Part shown: one piece after another, positions 1 to 6,217 of the stretch
How positions within the stretch are numbered: the stretch's first letter is position 1
How the letters are laid out: the number at the start of each line of letters is the position of its first letter
DNA from: Verrucomicrobiota bacterium
Lineage (GTDB): Bacteria; Verrucomicrobiota; Verrucomicrobiia; Limisphaerales; UBA11320
NCBI GenBank assembly: GCA_016871475.1
Contig: VHDG01000218.1
Span: 1 to 6,770 of the forward strand
Length of the DNA: 6,770 bases
Reading direction: 5' to 3'
The notes under the pieces: model-generated
What the model was told of the DNA's origin: nothing
What the model saw: the letters and a program-made list of their open reading frames with translations, nothing else
Database searches by the model: none
Made by a program: the position numbers and the translations under genes

Positions 1-363
1 ACATGGGTCTATCGCATCGCCGTCAATAGAACCCTGAACTTCCTGAAGAGCCGGAAGAACCGTAACCACATGAGTTTGAACGATCTGGACATTCAGATCG
101 AGCATGATGCTGAACTGGTCTCCCTGGTCTCGCATCAAACCCCCAGGCGGGAGGCGGCTCTGACCGAGCTTCAGGAAAAATTGAACGCCGCGATGATGGA
201 ACTGTCAGAACCTCATCGATTGGTCGTCACTCTGCACGACGTTCAGGGTCTGGCTCACGAAGAGATCGCCCAGATCATGGAGTGCAATGTGGGAACGGTG
301 AGATCTCGGTTGTTTTACGCTCGAAGGCAGCTTCAGGGGTTGCTTTCTGATTACTTGAAATAG
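1..363 (+). CDS. ECF-type RNA polymerase sigma factor, C-terminal part (5' end outside window)
   Basis: An alternative sigma factor that would direct RNA polymerase to a specific promoter set. The reading frame is open from base 1 and ends at TAG 361-363, giving 120 visible residues. The first 16, TWVYRIAVNRTLNFLK, are the typical end of ECF sigma region 2 (2.3/2.4, promoter -10 contact). A linker follows, then region 4 from about residue 65: LSEPHRLVVTLHDVQGL followed by a helix-turn-helix (EEIAQIMECNVGTVRSRLFYARRQL, -35 contact). The ATG at 70 is internal: taking it as the start would discard region 2, so the gene begins upstream of the window and probably lacks about 60-80 residues here. 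The next gene starts three bases after the stop, the usual sigma/anti-sigma arrangement. Which stress or signal it answers cannot be told from the sequence. Sure of the family, not of the subgroup. Confidence 0.93.
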   Translation, partial: TWVYRIAVNRTLNFLKSRKNRNHMSLNDLDIQIEHDAELVSLVSHQTPRREAALTELQEKLNAAMMELSEPHRLVVTLHDVQGLAHEEIAQIMECNVGTVRSRLFYARRQLQGLLSDYLK

Positions 364-366
364 GCT

Positions 367-720
367 ATGCAACAGGAACAGGAATCATTCGAATCGCTGC
401 AACGACTGCTGGCTCTCAAACGTCATGAGACGCCTCCACCGCGTTTCCTGGACGACCTGGCATCCCGAACCCTTCGCAAGATCGAATCCACTCCCGCCAC
501 CAGCGCCTGGGAAGCCTGGCTGGATCGGATGTTTGCATATCGATGGTTCCAAACTGCAGCAGCGAGCGGCATGGCCCTTCTCGTAGGCGGCTTGGTCGTT
601 ACAGCCTTGATGGCTCCTCACGAACCTTCGGAGACCTCCGCCACTGCCAACCTGCTGGCGGCTCCGAATTCATCCGCCATCAATACCTCCCTGAAGCCCT
701 TGTCCCTGCCGCCCCAATAG
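367..720 (+). CDS. Small single-pass membrane protein, putative anti-sigma factor
   Basis: A 117-residue protein that I cannot assign to a named family. Residues 1-57 are polar and charged and would be cytoplasmic, with a helix-prone start (FESLQRLLALKRHE), a PPPRF turn at 23-27 and a second helix (LDDLASRTLRKIE). One hydrophobic segment lies at about 61-83 (FQTAAASGMALLVGGLVVTALMA). The last 34 residues are Ser/Thr/Pro/Ala-rich and presumably periplasmic. There is no cysteine and no HxxxCxxC zinc motif, so it is not a standard zinc-binding anti-sigma protein. It starts three bases after the sigma factor stop and is almost certainly co-transcribed. That position, the topology and the size suggest it tethers or inhibits the sigma factor at the membrane; this is inference. 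No Shine-Dalgarno site is evident, so translational coupling is likely. Confidence 0.7.
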   Translation: MQQEQESFESLQRLLALKRHETPPPRFLDDLASRTLRKIESTPATSAWEAWLDRMFAYRWFQTAAASGMALLVGGLVVTALMAPHEPSETSATANLLAAPNSSAINTSLKPLSLPPQ

Positions 721-756
721 GCCGGCCTCGAGGCTTCAAGACCGAAAACTCACAAG

Positions 757-785
757 TTGACTGCTCTCTTCAATGCCGACATTGT
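757..785 (+). promoter_or_regulatory. Candidate sigma-70-type promoter for thiC, overlapping an inverted repeat
   Basis: TTGACT at 757-762 matches five of six bases of the -35 consensus. CATTGT at 780-785, after a 17-base spacer, matches only three of six -10 bases but keeps the important second A and last T. Transcription would begin near 792, just where the TPP aptamer begins. The -10 element sits inside a perfect inverted repeat, GCCGAC-ATT-GTCGGC (775-789), which could be an operator or, as RNA, a terminator for the upstream genes. The promoter call is weak because the -10 is poor. Confidence 0.3.
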
Positions 786-789
786 CGGC
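775..789 (+). terminator. Short GC-rich hairpin after the sigma operon (terminator or operator)
   Basis: GCCGAC (775-780) and GTCGGC (784-789) form a perfect 6-bp stem with the three-base loop ATT, 55 bases after the stop of the putative anti-sigma gene. It could end the sigma-operon transcript, but the bases that follow (CCGTTGTTGGGG) are not a U tract, so it is not a classical intrinsic terminator. It overlaps the proposed thiC -10 box, so a DNA-level operator is equally possible. Confidence 0.3.
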
Positions 790-791
790 CC

Positions 792-914
792 GTTGTTGGG
801 GAGCCTGAAATGCGTTGATCGTTCACTTTCTGTCAACGCCGGTGGCTGAGAGTTCCGCCCGGTCGCGGAAGACCCATAGAACCTGATCCAGATCATGCTG
901 GCGAAGGGAACCAC
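792..914 (+). promoter_or_regulatory. TPP (thiamine pyrophosphate) riboswitch upstream of thiC
   Basis: The THI-box consensus is plain: CTGAGA at 846-851 and, at 879-910, GAACCTGATC followed by CATGCTGGCGAAGGGAA. Helices that can be drawn are: P1, GTTGTT 792-797 with AACCAC 909-914, one mismatch; P2, GGG 798-800 with CCC 873-875; P3, AGCC 802-805 with GGCT 844-847, extended by a perfect 7-bp stem GCGTTGA 812-818 / TCAACGC 833-839 with a 14-base loop; an optional extra hairpin TTCCGC 853-858 / GCGGAA 865-870; and P5, CCAG 888-891 / CTGG 898-901, where the usual CTGG/CCAG pair has swapped strands. It lies 66 bases upstream of thiC, whose product makes the pyrimidine part of the ligand. Expected action: TPP binding lowers thiC expression. 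Confidence 0.93.
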
Positions 915-968
915 TGCGGACTCAACTCCGCCACTCTCCCCTTCCCTTGCGGTAACCCTGGATCGCAA
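904..968 (+). promoter_or_regulatory. Candidate expression platform of the TPP riboswitch
   Basis: AAGGGAA (904-910), the conserved 3' strand of the aptamer, is perfectly complementary to TTCCCTT (942-948). Between them GCGGA (916-920) can pair with TCCGC (927-931). The two together would form a long anti-aptamer hairpin that excludes TPP binding. In the bound state the freed TTGCG (947-951) could instead pair with CGCAA (964-968), which ends 12 bases before the thiC ATG. No U tract follows either hairpin, so control of translation start seems likelier than termination. The complementarity is seen directly; the switching mechanism is inference. Confidence 0.45.
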
Positions 969-980
969 CGCGAAAACTCT

Positions 981-2897
981 ATGATCGCTCGCAAAGACGA
1001 ACTCGGCCCAAAAAGCGGTGACCCGCTGCCAAACTCACGCAAAGTCTTCCTCAAGGGCGAACTTCATCCGACGCTCCAGGTTCCCATGCGGGAAATCTCG
1101 CTCTCCGCAACCCGGCTGCCATCCGGTGCCACTGAACAAAACGCACCCGTGAGGGTTTACGATACCAGTGGCCCTTGGGGAGATGCTGCCTACCAGGGCA
1201 CCGTCCAGGATGGGCTCCCGGCGCTTCGAGAGCCCTGGATCCGGGAGCGCGCTGACACGGAGCTCTACGAAGGTCGCGCCACCACAGCCATGGACAATGG
1301 CTACCTCTCCGAAACCCACGCCCGCTCGCGCGAAAACCCGGCCTTTCCTCTACACAACCCAACCTTCGCAGCCCGCAAACCACGCCGAGCCTCCAAAGGA
1401 CATCCAGTCACTCAGCTCTGGTATGCCCGTCAGGGAATCATCACGCCCGAGATGGAGTTCATCGCGATTCGCGAAAACCAGGGCCTGGCCGAGCTGCTCT
1501 CAAAGATGAGCTCCAGCTCGCCGAGAAACTCTCTCCTCCACCAGCACACAGGCCATCGTTGGGGTGCCCAGATCCCTTCACACATCACTCCCGAGTTTGT
1601 TCGCAACGAAGTCGCACGTGGCCGCGCCATCATCCCTTCCAACATCAACCACCCGGAACTGGAACCCATGATCATCGGGAGAAACTTCCTGGTGAAGATC
1701 AATGCCAACATCGGCAACTCCGCCGTGGCATCCGGCATCGAGGAGGAGGTCGAAAAAATGCGCTGGGCCTGCAAATGGGGAGCCGACACCGTCATGGATC
1801 TCTCAACGGGCAAGAACATTCACGCCACGCGCGAGTGGATCCTCCGCAACTCCCCAGTCCCCATTGGAACGGTCCCCATCTACCAGGCACTCGAAAAAGT
1901 CGGAGGCAAGGCGGAAGAACTCAGCTGGGAGGTCTATCGCGATACACTGATCGAACAATGTGAACAGGGGGTTGATTACTTCACCATCCATGCGGGAGTC
2001 CTGCTGCGTTACATCCCTCTCACCGCACGTCGAATGACCGGTATCGTGAGCCGTGGCGGAAGCATTCTCGCCAAATGGTGCCTGGCGCATCACAAGGAGA
2101 ACTTCCTATACACGCATTGGGACGAAATCTGCGAACTCATGGCTGCCTACGACGTAAGCTTTTCGATCGGAGACGGCCTGCGACCAGGATCCATCGCGGA
2201 CGCCAATGATGAGGCGCAATTCGCAGAACTAAAAACCCAGGGCGAACTCACTCAGCGTGCCTGGGCACATGGAGTACAGGTCATGAACGAAGGGCCCGGG
2301 CATGTTCCCATGCACATGATCCAGGAGAACATGGAGAAACAGCTCGACTGGTGCAGCGAGGCTCCCTTCTACACGCTCGGACCGCTCACGACGGACATCG
2401 CACCAGGCTATGACCACATCACGAGTGGCATCGGTGCTGCGATGATCGGCTGGAACGGTTGCGCCATGCTGTGCTACGTCACTCCAAAGGAGCATCTCGG
2501 CCTGCCCAACAAGCACGATGTCAAAACCGGCGTGATCACCTACAAGCTGGCAGCACATGCAGCAGACCTCGCCAAGGGCCATCCCGGCGCGCAGTACCGC
2601 GACAATGCCCTGAGCAAAGCCCGCTTCGAATTCCGATGGGAGGATCAGTTCAATCTATCCCTGGATCCTGAAACCGCCCGCGAGTATCACGACGAAACTC
2701 TCCCCCAGGAAGGAGCGAAGAGCGCTCACTTCTGCAGCATGTGCGGACCTCATTTCTGCTCGATGAAGATCACTGAGGACGTGCGGAAGTACGCGGCAGA
2801 GCAAGGTGTGTCCGACCAGGAAGCGCTCCAGAAGGGGATGGAGGAAAAGTCACGCGAGTTCGCCAGCAAAGGCAGCGAGATCTACACAAAAAGTTAG
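981..2897 (+). CDS. thiC: Phosphomethylpyrimidine synthase ThiC
   Basis: A radical-SAM enzyme of the cytoplasm that rearranges aminoimidazole ribotide to hydroxymethylpyrimidine phosphate, the pyrimidine branch of thiamine synthesis. It is 638 residues, full length for the long bacterial form. The N-terminal ThiC-associated part carries NSRKVFLKG (18-26) and VPMREI (34-39), then VYDTSGPW (59-66). The barrel domain has QGIITPEMEFIAIREN (151-166), NANIGNS (241-247), MDLSTGKNI (272-280), SIGDGLRPG (395-403) and NEGPGHVP (436-443). The C-terminal iron-sulfur motif CSMCGPHFCSM places cysteines at 585, 588 and 593, the ThiC-type CxxCx4C cluster. ATG 981 gives the expected N-terminus, although no Shine-Dalgarno site precedes it. 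The TPP riboswitch upstream independently supports the call. The gene appears intact, with no missing key residue; no other thi gene lies in the window. Confidence 0.98.
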   Translation: MIARKDELGPKSGDPLPNSRKVFLKGELHPTLQVPMREISLSATRLPSGATEQNAPVRVYDTSGPWGDAAYQGTVQDGLPALREPWIRERADTELYEGRATTAMDNGYLSETHARSRENPAFPLHNPTFAARKPRRASKGHPVTQLWYARQGIITPEMEFIAIRENQGLAELLSKMSSSSPRNSLLHQHTGHRWGAQIPSHITPEFVRNEVARGRAIIPSNINHPELEPMIIGRNFLVKINANIGNSAVASGIEEEVEKMRWACKWGADTVMDLSTGKNIHATREWILRNSPVPIGTVPIYQALEKVGGKAEELSWEVYRDTLIEQCEQGVDYFTIHAGVLLRYIPLTARRMTGIVSRGGSILAKWCLAHHKENFLYTHWDEICELMAAYDVSFSIGDGLRPGSIADANDEAQFAELKTQGELTQRAWAHGVQVMNEGPGHVPMHMIQENMEKQLDWCSEAPFYTLGPLTTDIAPGYDHITSGIGAAMIGWNGCAMLCYVTPKEHLGLPNKHDVKTGVITYKLAAHAADLAKGHPGAQYRDNALSKARFEFRWEDQFNLSLDPETAREYHDETLPQEGAKSAHFCSMCGPHFCSMKITEDVRKYAAEQGVSDQEALQKGMEEKSREFASKGSEIYTKS

Positions 2898-2966
2898 CCG
2901 ATAGAGAGAAACCTCGAGCCAGGAACGGCCCTGTGATCATGAGTCGGCTGTTCGCATGCTCGGCGG

Positions 2967-3566
2967 TTGTCTGCTCATTCCCCAAATCCCTGCGTGCTCT
3001 TGTTTCGCGAAAAGATTCCCGTGGAATGGCTGCCCTCGGTCACCAGCCATCTCGCTGATGTACTCGTGGATCACGCTCACCTGGAACGGAAAGCTGCCAC
3101 GACTGCGCTCAACCTGGAAAAATACCGGGAGCTCTACCCCCGGGTCGGCGAGCTCAACAGCATCGCCATTGAGGAACTCCAGCATTTTCAACTGATCCTC
3201 GGTCTGCTCCATCAACGCGGAATTCCGTTTGCACAGCCCTATCCAAGCCTGTGGATCAGCGGTCTGATGAAGGCGGTCCGGCCGGGTGTTCGGGGACAGG
3301 CGATCGATCACTTGATCTGCTGTGCTCTCATCGAAGGCCGTAGTTGCGAGAAGTTCCAGGTTCTGGCCACCGGTCTGCAGGATCAGGATCCCGAGCTGGC
3401 CAGCCTCTACGGAGGGCTGGTGGAGTCAGAAGGGAATCACTACGCCACCTATATCCTGATGGCTCGCGCAATCGATGATGCAGAAACCGAGCGTCGGCTC
3501 GACTTCTTTCTCAACCTCGAAGCCAGCCTCATCCGCCAACCACGCCTGCATCACACGCTGCACTGA
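2967..3566 (+). CDS. miaE: MiaE-like tRNA-(ms2io6A37) hydroxylase, non-ATG start
   Basis: A nonheme diiron monooxygenase that hydroxylates the isopentenyl side chain of ms2i6A at position 37, next to the anticodon, in tRNAs that read U-starting codons. It belongs to the ferritin-like four-helix fold. Counting from TTG 2967 (199 residues), the diiron ligand pattern is visible: E40 in DHAHLERKAA, E70 and H73 in EELQHF, E123 in IEGRSCEKF, and E155 and H158 in ESEGNHY, that is two E-x-x-H pairs plus two further Glu. Length matches the family. No ATG is in frame between the upstream stop TGA at 2940 and the conserved region; TTG 2967 has only a weak GGCGG just before it, and GTG 2994 or TTG 3000 are alternatives. 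The gene starts 69 bases after thiC with no clear terminator between. Its substrate requires MiaA and MiaB, not encoded here. Family is clear; the start is uncertain. Confidence 0.87.
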   Translation: MSAHSPNPCVLLFREKIPVEWLPSVTSHLADVLVDHAHLERKAATTALNLEKYRELYPRVGELNSIAIEELQHFQLILGLLHQRGIPFAQPYPSLWISGLMKAVRPGVRGQAIDHLICCALIEGRSCEKFQVLATGLQDQDPELASLYGGLVESEGNHYATYILMARAIDDAETERRLDFFLNLEASLIRQPRLHHTLH

Positions 3567-3867
3567 CACCAGGCAACGCCTGAGTCCAGCAGGCCATCAA
3601 TGTGTAGACCTCTCCGCGTCTGCGAGTGAGAAAAATGTCTTCCTCTCATGTTGCCTCCGATGGAGTGGCCGAGAGGCGGGCGCAGCCCGGGCACCCTGAA
3701 GGGGTGGACAACAAACCGAGCTTCGCTCAACTAACTGTGCGTCTGAATGTTTTTCTCCAAATCTGCGGATAACCGGCCGGGCCTTAGCCTCCGTCTGCCC
3801 CCGTCTGAACTGGACACATTTGAAGTTTGGCATTCCCCGACTCGCTGTCCTACTCTTTCCCGCTCTG
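3567..3867. other. 301-base gap with no gene
   Basis: No convincing coding region, tRNA or clear promoter is visible. The outer stretches, 3567-3612 and 3770-3867, show nothing I can name beyond a GC palindrome CCGGCCGG at 3773-3780. The inner part, 3613-3769, holds the structured element listed separately. The gap contains no strong intrinsic terminator for miaE, and the rimO promoter, if it lies here, is not recognisable by eye. Confidence 0.6.
3613..3769. repeat. Nested inverted repeats enclosing three small hairpins
   Basis: Two pairs of arms are nested: TCCGC 3613-3617 with GCGGA 3765-3769, and GAGAAAAA 3628-3635 with TTTTTCTC 3750-3757. Inside lie three short perfect hairpins: CGGGC-GCA-GCCCG (3677-3689), CACCC-TGAAG-GGGTG (3692-3706) and GAGC-TTC-GCTC (3718-3728). 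The layout, about 157 bases between two genes, would fit a small REP/MITE-like element with imperfect terminal repeats, or a structured 5' leader of rimO. No target-site duplication is obvious. Arms are short enough that chance cannot be excluded. Confidence 0.35.
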
Positions 3868-5616
3868 ATGAACCAAAAGTCCTCCAACCCGCCCGTCCGA
3901 GTCGGGATGATCTCGCTCGGGTGCGCGAAGAACCTTGTCGATGCCGAGATCATGCTCGGCGCCTTGCTCAAGGGCGGGGTTGAAGTCACGAACGACCCCA
4001 CCCAAGCAGACGCCATCATCGTCAACACATGCTCGTTCATCGATTCCGCACAGGCTGAGAGCGTCGATGCGATTCTGGAATCTGCTGCCCAACGGGATGC
4101 TCGGAAACCCGAGCAAAGCCTCATTGTTTCAGGCTGCATGCCTCAACGCTTCCGGGAGGAGTTGCCGAAGCTTCTGCCAGAGGTCGATGCCTTCATGGGG
4201 ATCGATCAGGTTGCCCAGGCCGCTGAGGTCGTCAAAACCGCCCTTGGCCTGCGAAAAGCCAAGCTCATCTCCCAGGCAGCGGGAGCGGTCGCAAGACCCT
4301 CCAAGCGTGGCGAAAAGATCAAGGCAACGAAGTTAAAACAGCTGGGGGCAGACCGCGTTCCAGACGAGCACGATGCGGCATCAAACCTCCGAGGTACATC
4401 GAAATTCGGAAACACACGAACAGTCCTTCAGGCACCGGAAGCACCCACCTCGCCCATGGTGGATGTGAACACGCGCCCCACTTACATCCCGGACTACGCC
4501 ACTCCGCGATTCAGGTTAACCCCACCGCATTTCGCCTTCCTAAAAATCGCTGAAGGATGCAATCACCCCTGCAGCTTCTGCATCATTCCTCGAATGCGGG
4601 GAACTCATCGCAGCCGCCAGCCGTCCGATATCGTGAAGGAAGCGAAGGCGCTGTTGAAATCTGGAGTCCGTGAACTAAACCTGATCTCACAGGACTCCAC
4701 CTATTACGGGATGGATCTGCGGCCCAACCACAGCCGGGCCATATCATCGCCCGAAAAGTTCACGGCTGCTGCAAAGTCCCTGAACGCCGACGCTGCCTCG
4801 CTGAGCTCGCTGCTCCGAGAACTGAATTCCTTGCCAGGTGATTTCTGGATCCGGCTGCTCTACACCCATCCTGCCCACTGGACACCTGAGCTCATCCAAA
4901 CCATCGCGGAATGCAAAAAAGTGGCCAGATACATCGACATGCCGCTGCAGCACATTCACGACGCCATGCTGGAGAGGATGCGTCGGGAAACCTCCCGCGC
5001 TTATATTGAGCAACTCATTCGCGACATCCGCGCTGGAATCCCGGGAGTCGCATTACGCACCACTTTCATCGTCGGGTTCCCTGGCGAGACCGAGGAATAC
5101 TTCGAGTCCCTCCTCGACTTTATTCGCGATGTTCGGTTCGAACGGATGGGAGTGTTCTCCTATTCGAAAGAAGAGGGCACGCGTGCAGGTGGGATGGAGG
5201 GGCAGCTCTCCAGCCGACAAAAACTTGCACGGCACCGCCGCGCGATGGCCGCACAGCATGCCGTTGCCAGGGAGATCAGCGAGGGTTTCATGGGCAGGAG
5301 GTTGAAGGTCCTCGTTGAAGGGGCCGCCAACGCAGCACAACTTAAACAAGCCAGGATCAACTCCTGGGAACATGGTCACATCCGAACCCACGACGCCGAC
5401 TCTGAAAAACTAAGAGGCAGTTATTGGGTGGCCCGGGGTGAGGCAGATGCCCCCGACATTGATGGGCGGGTTTATGTCAAAGGAACCCTAATCCCTGGAA
5501 CCTTCACCGAGGTGGAGATCGTCGGTCATACGGACTATGACCTGATCGGCAAGGTCGTGATCAGCGGTCGTGATGAGGGGGCAGGCAGCACCCGCAGACC
5601 TCGACATAGTCGATGA
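3868..5616 (+). CDS. rimO: Ribosomal protein S12 methylthiotransferase RimO, enlarged by insertions
   Basis: A radical-SAM enzyme with two [4Fe-4S] clusters that adds a methylthio group to a conserved aspartate of ribosomal protein S12. From ATG 3868 it has 582 residues. The N-terminal UPF0004 domain starts with VGMISLGCAKNLVDAE, diagnostic for RimO rather than MiaB; its cluster cysteines are C19, C55 (NTC) and C90 (SGC). The radical-SAM motif is EGCNHPCSFCIIPRMRG, C231, C235 and C238. Further on are YIDMPLQH (355-362), TFIVGFPGETEE (399-410) and a C-terminal TRAM domain ending near HTDYDLIGK. E. coli RimO has about 441 residues; the surplus lies mainly between the first two domains (about residues 129-206), after YYGMDL (283-316) and at the start of TRAM (485-525). 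An in-frame TTG at 3820 would add 16 residues, but the ATG fits the family N-terminus better. Its stop overlaps pgsA. Confidence 0.94.
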   Translation: MNQKSSNPPVRVGMISLGCAKNLVDAEIMLGALLKGGVEVTNDPTQADAIIVNTCSFIDSAQAESVDAILESAAQRDARKPEQSLIVSGCMPQRFREELPKLLPEVDAFMGIDQVAQAAEVVKTALGLRKAKLISQAAGAVARPSKRGEKIKATKLKQLGADRVPDEHDAASNLRGTSKFGNTRTVLQAPEAPTSPMVDVNTRPTYIPDYATPRFRLTPPHFAFLKIAEGCNHPCSFCIIPRMRGTHRSRQPSDIVKEAKALLKSGVRELNLISQDSTYYGMDLRPNHSRAISSPEKFTAAAKSLNADAASLSSLLRELNSLPGDFWIRLLYTHPAHWTPELIQTIAECKKVARYIDMPLQHIHDAMLERMRRETSRAYIEQLIRDIRAGIPGVALRTTFIVGFPGETEEYFESLLDFIRDVRFERMGVFSYSKEEGTRAGGMEGQLSSRQKLARHRRAMAAQHAVAREISEGFMGRRLKVLVEGAANAAQLKQARINSWEHGHIRTHDADSEKLRGSYWVARGEADAPDIDGRVYVKGTLIPGTFTEVEIVGHTDYDLIGKVVISGRDEGAGSTRRPRHSR

Positions 5617-6203
5617 ATCTCCCGAATCAGCTCACCGTTTCCAGGTTTGCACTGACAGCCGCCTTCCTCGCGGTGGTGTTTGCAAAGTTTCCGTTTCACG
5701 AGACGCTTGCCCTGGTCTTGTTCTCCGTCGCCAGCATCACAGACTGGCTCGATGGTGCCATCGCACGAAAGCGCAAGCTCATCACCAACTTTGGCATCCT
5801 CATGGATCCGTTGGCTGACAAAATCCTGACCTGCTCTGCATTCATCGCGTTCGTCGGCAATGGATCCATGCCTGCATGGATGGTTGTGCTGATGGTTTCT
5901 CGTGAACTCACCATCACTGGGCTCCGCTTGCTGGCGGCTTCCAAGAACCTGGTCCTGGCAGCCGAAGGCTTCGGCAAACACAAGACCATCTCGCAGATCA
6001 CCGCGATCATCGCGATTCTCGTCCAGGCCGCTTACCCACAGTGGGGTGCGTTCGGTCACGCAGTGTTCGGGTCTGAACTTCTGGGACGGCCCTGGGTTGA
6101 CAGCTTCACCGAATTGTCCAAATGGGCAGCGGTCACCCTGACGGTATTCTCCGGTGGAATGTATCTGTGGCGAAACCGGAGCCTCTACTTGGAGGATGTC
6201 TGA
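5613..6203 (+). CDS. pgsA: CDP-diacylglycerol--glycerol-3-phosphate 3-phosphatidyltransferase PgsA
   Basis: An inner-membrane enzyme that joins CDP-diacylglycerol and glycerol 3-phosphate to phosphatidylglycerol phosphate, the committed step to phosphatidylglycerol and cardiolipin. The 196 residues match the family. The full CDP-alcohol phosphatidyltransferase signature D-x2-DG-x2-AR-x8-G-x3-D-x3-D is present without deviation, with D44, D47, D65 and D69 as the metal-binding and catalytic aspartates. The later SRELTITGLRLLAASK (96-111) and GKHKT (121-125) separate PgsA from other members such as phosphatidylserine or cardiolipin synthases. Hydrophobic segments are visible around 9-25, 31-43, 71-83, 86-95, 126-140 and 169-184. 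The ATG shares four bases with the rimO stop (ATGA), pointing to translational coupling; no Shine-Dalgarno site is seen. pgpA, the next enzyme in the pathway, follows 14 bases after the stop. Confidence 0.94.
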   Translation: MNLPNQLTVSRFALTAAFLAVVFAKFPFHETLALVLFSVASITDWLDGAIARKRKLITNFGILMDPLADKILTCSAFIAFVGNGSMPAWMVVLMVSRELTITGLRLLAASKNLVLAAEGFGKHKTISQITAIIAILVQAAYPQWGAFGHAVFGSELLGRPWVDSFTELSKWAAVTLTVFSGGMYLWRNRSLYLEDV

Positions 6204-6217
6204 CGGGACATCGCCGG

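Noticed and set aside
70..363. Taking the ATG at 70 as the start of a 97-residue protein
   Set aside because: The frame is open to base 1 and encodes typical sigma region 2 upstream of this ATG, so the gene is a fragment cut by the window edge.
725..734. Perfect palindrome GCCTCGAGGC after the anti-sigma gene
   Set aside because: Ten bases without a loop or U tract; too short to call a terminator or operator.
3662..3740. GGAGTGGCCGAGAGGC resembles the 5' end and D arm of a serine or leucine tRNA
   Set aside because: No anticodon arm, no GGTTCGAATCC-type T arm and no matching acceptor 3' strand follow, so it is not a tRNA gene.
3820..3867. TTG at 3820 as the rimO start
   Set aside because: The additional 16 residues do not resemble the family N-terminus, while ATG 3868 begins 14 residues before the conserved SLGC motif region.
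3597..4139. 180-codon open frame on the minus strand over the gap and the start of rimO
   Set aside because: Half of it is opposite rimO and the rest runs through hairpin-rich spacer; no family motif is seen.
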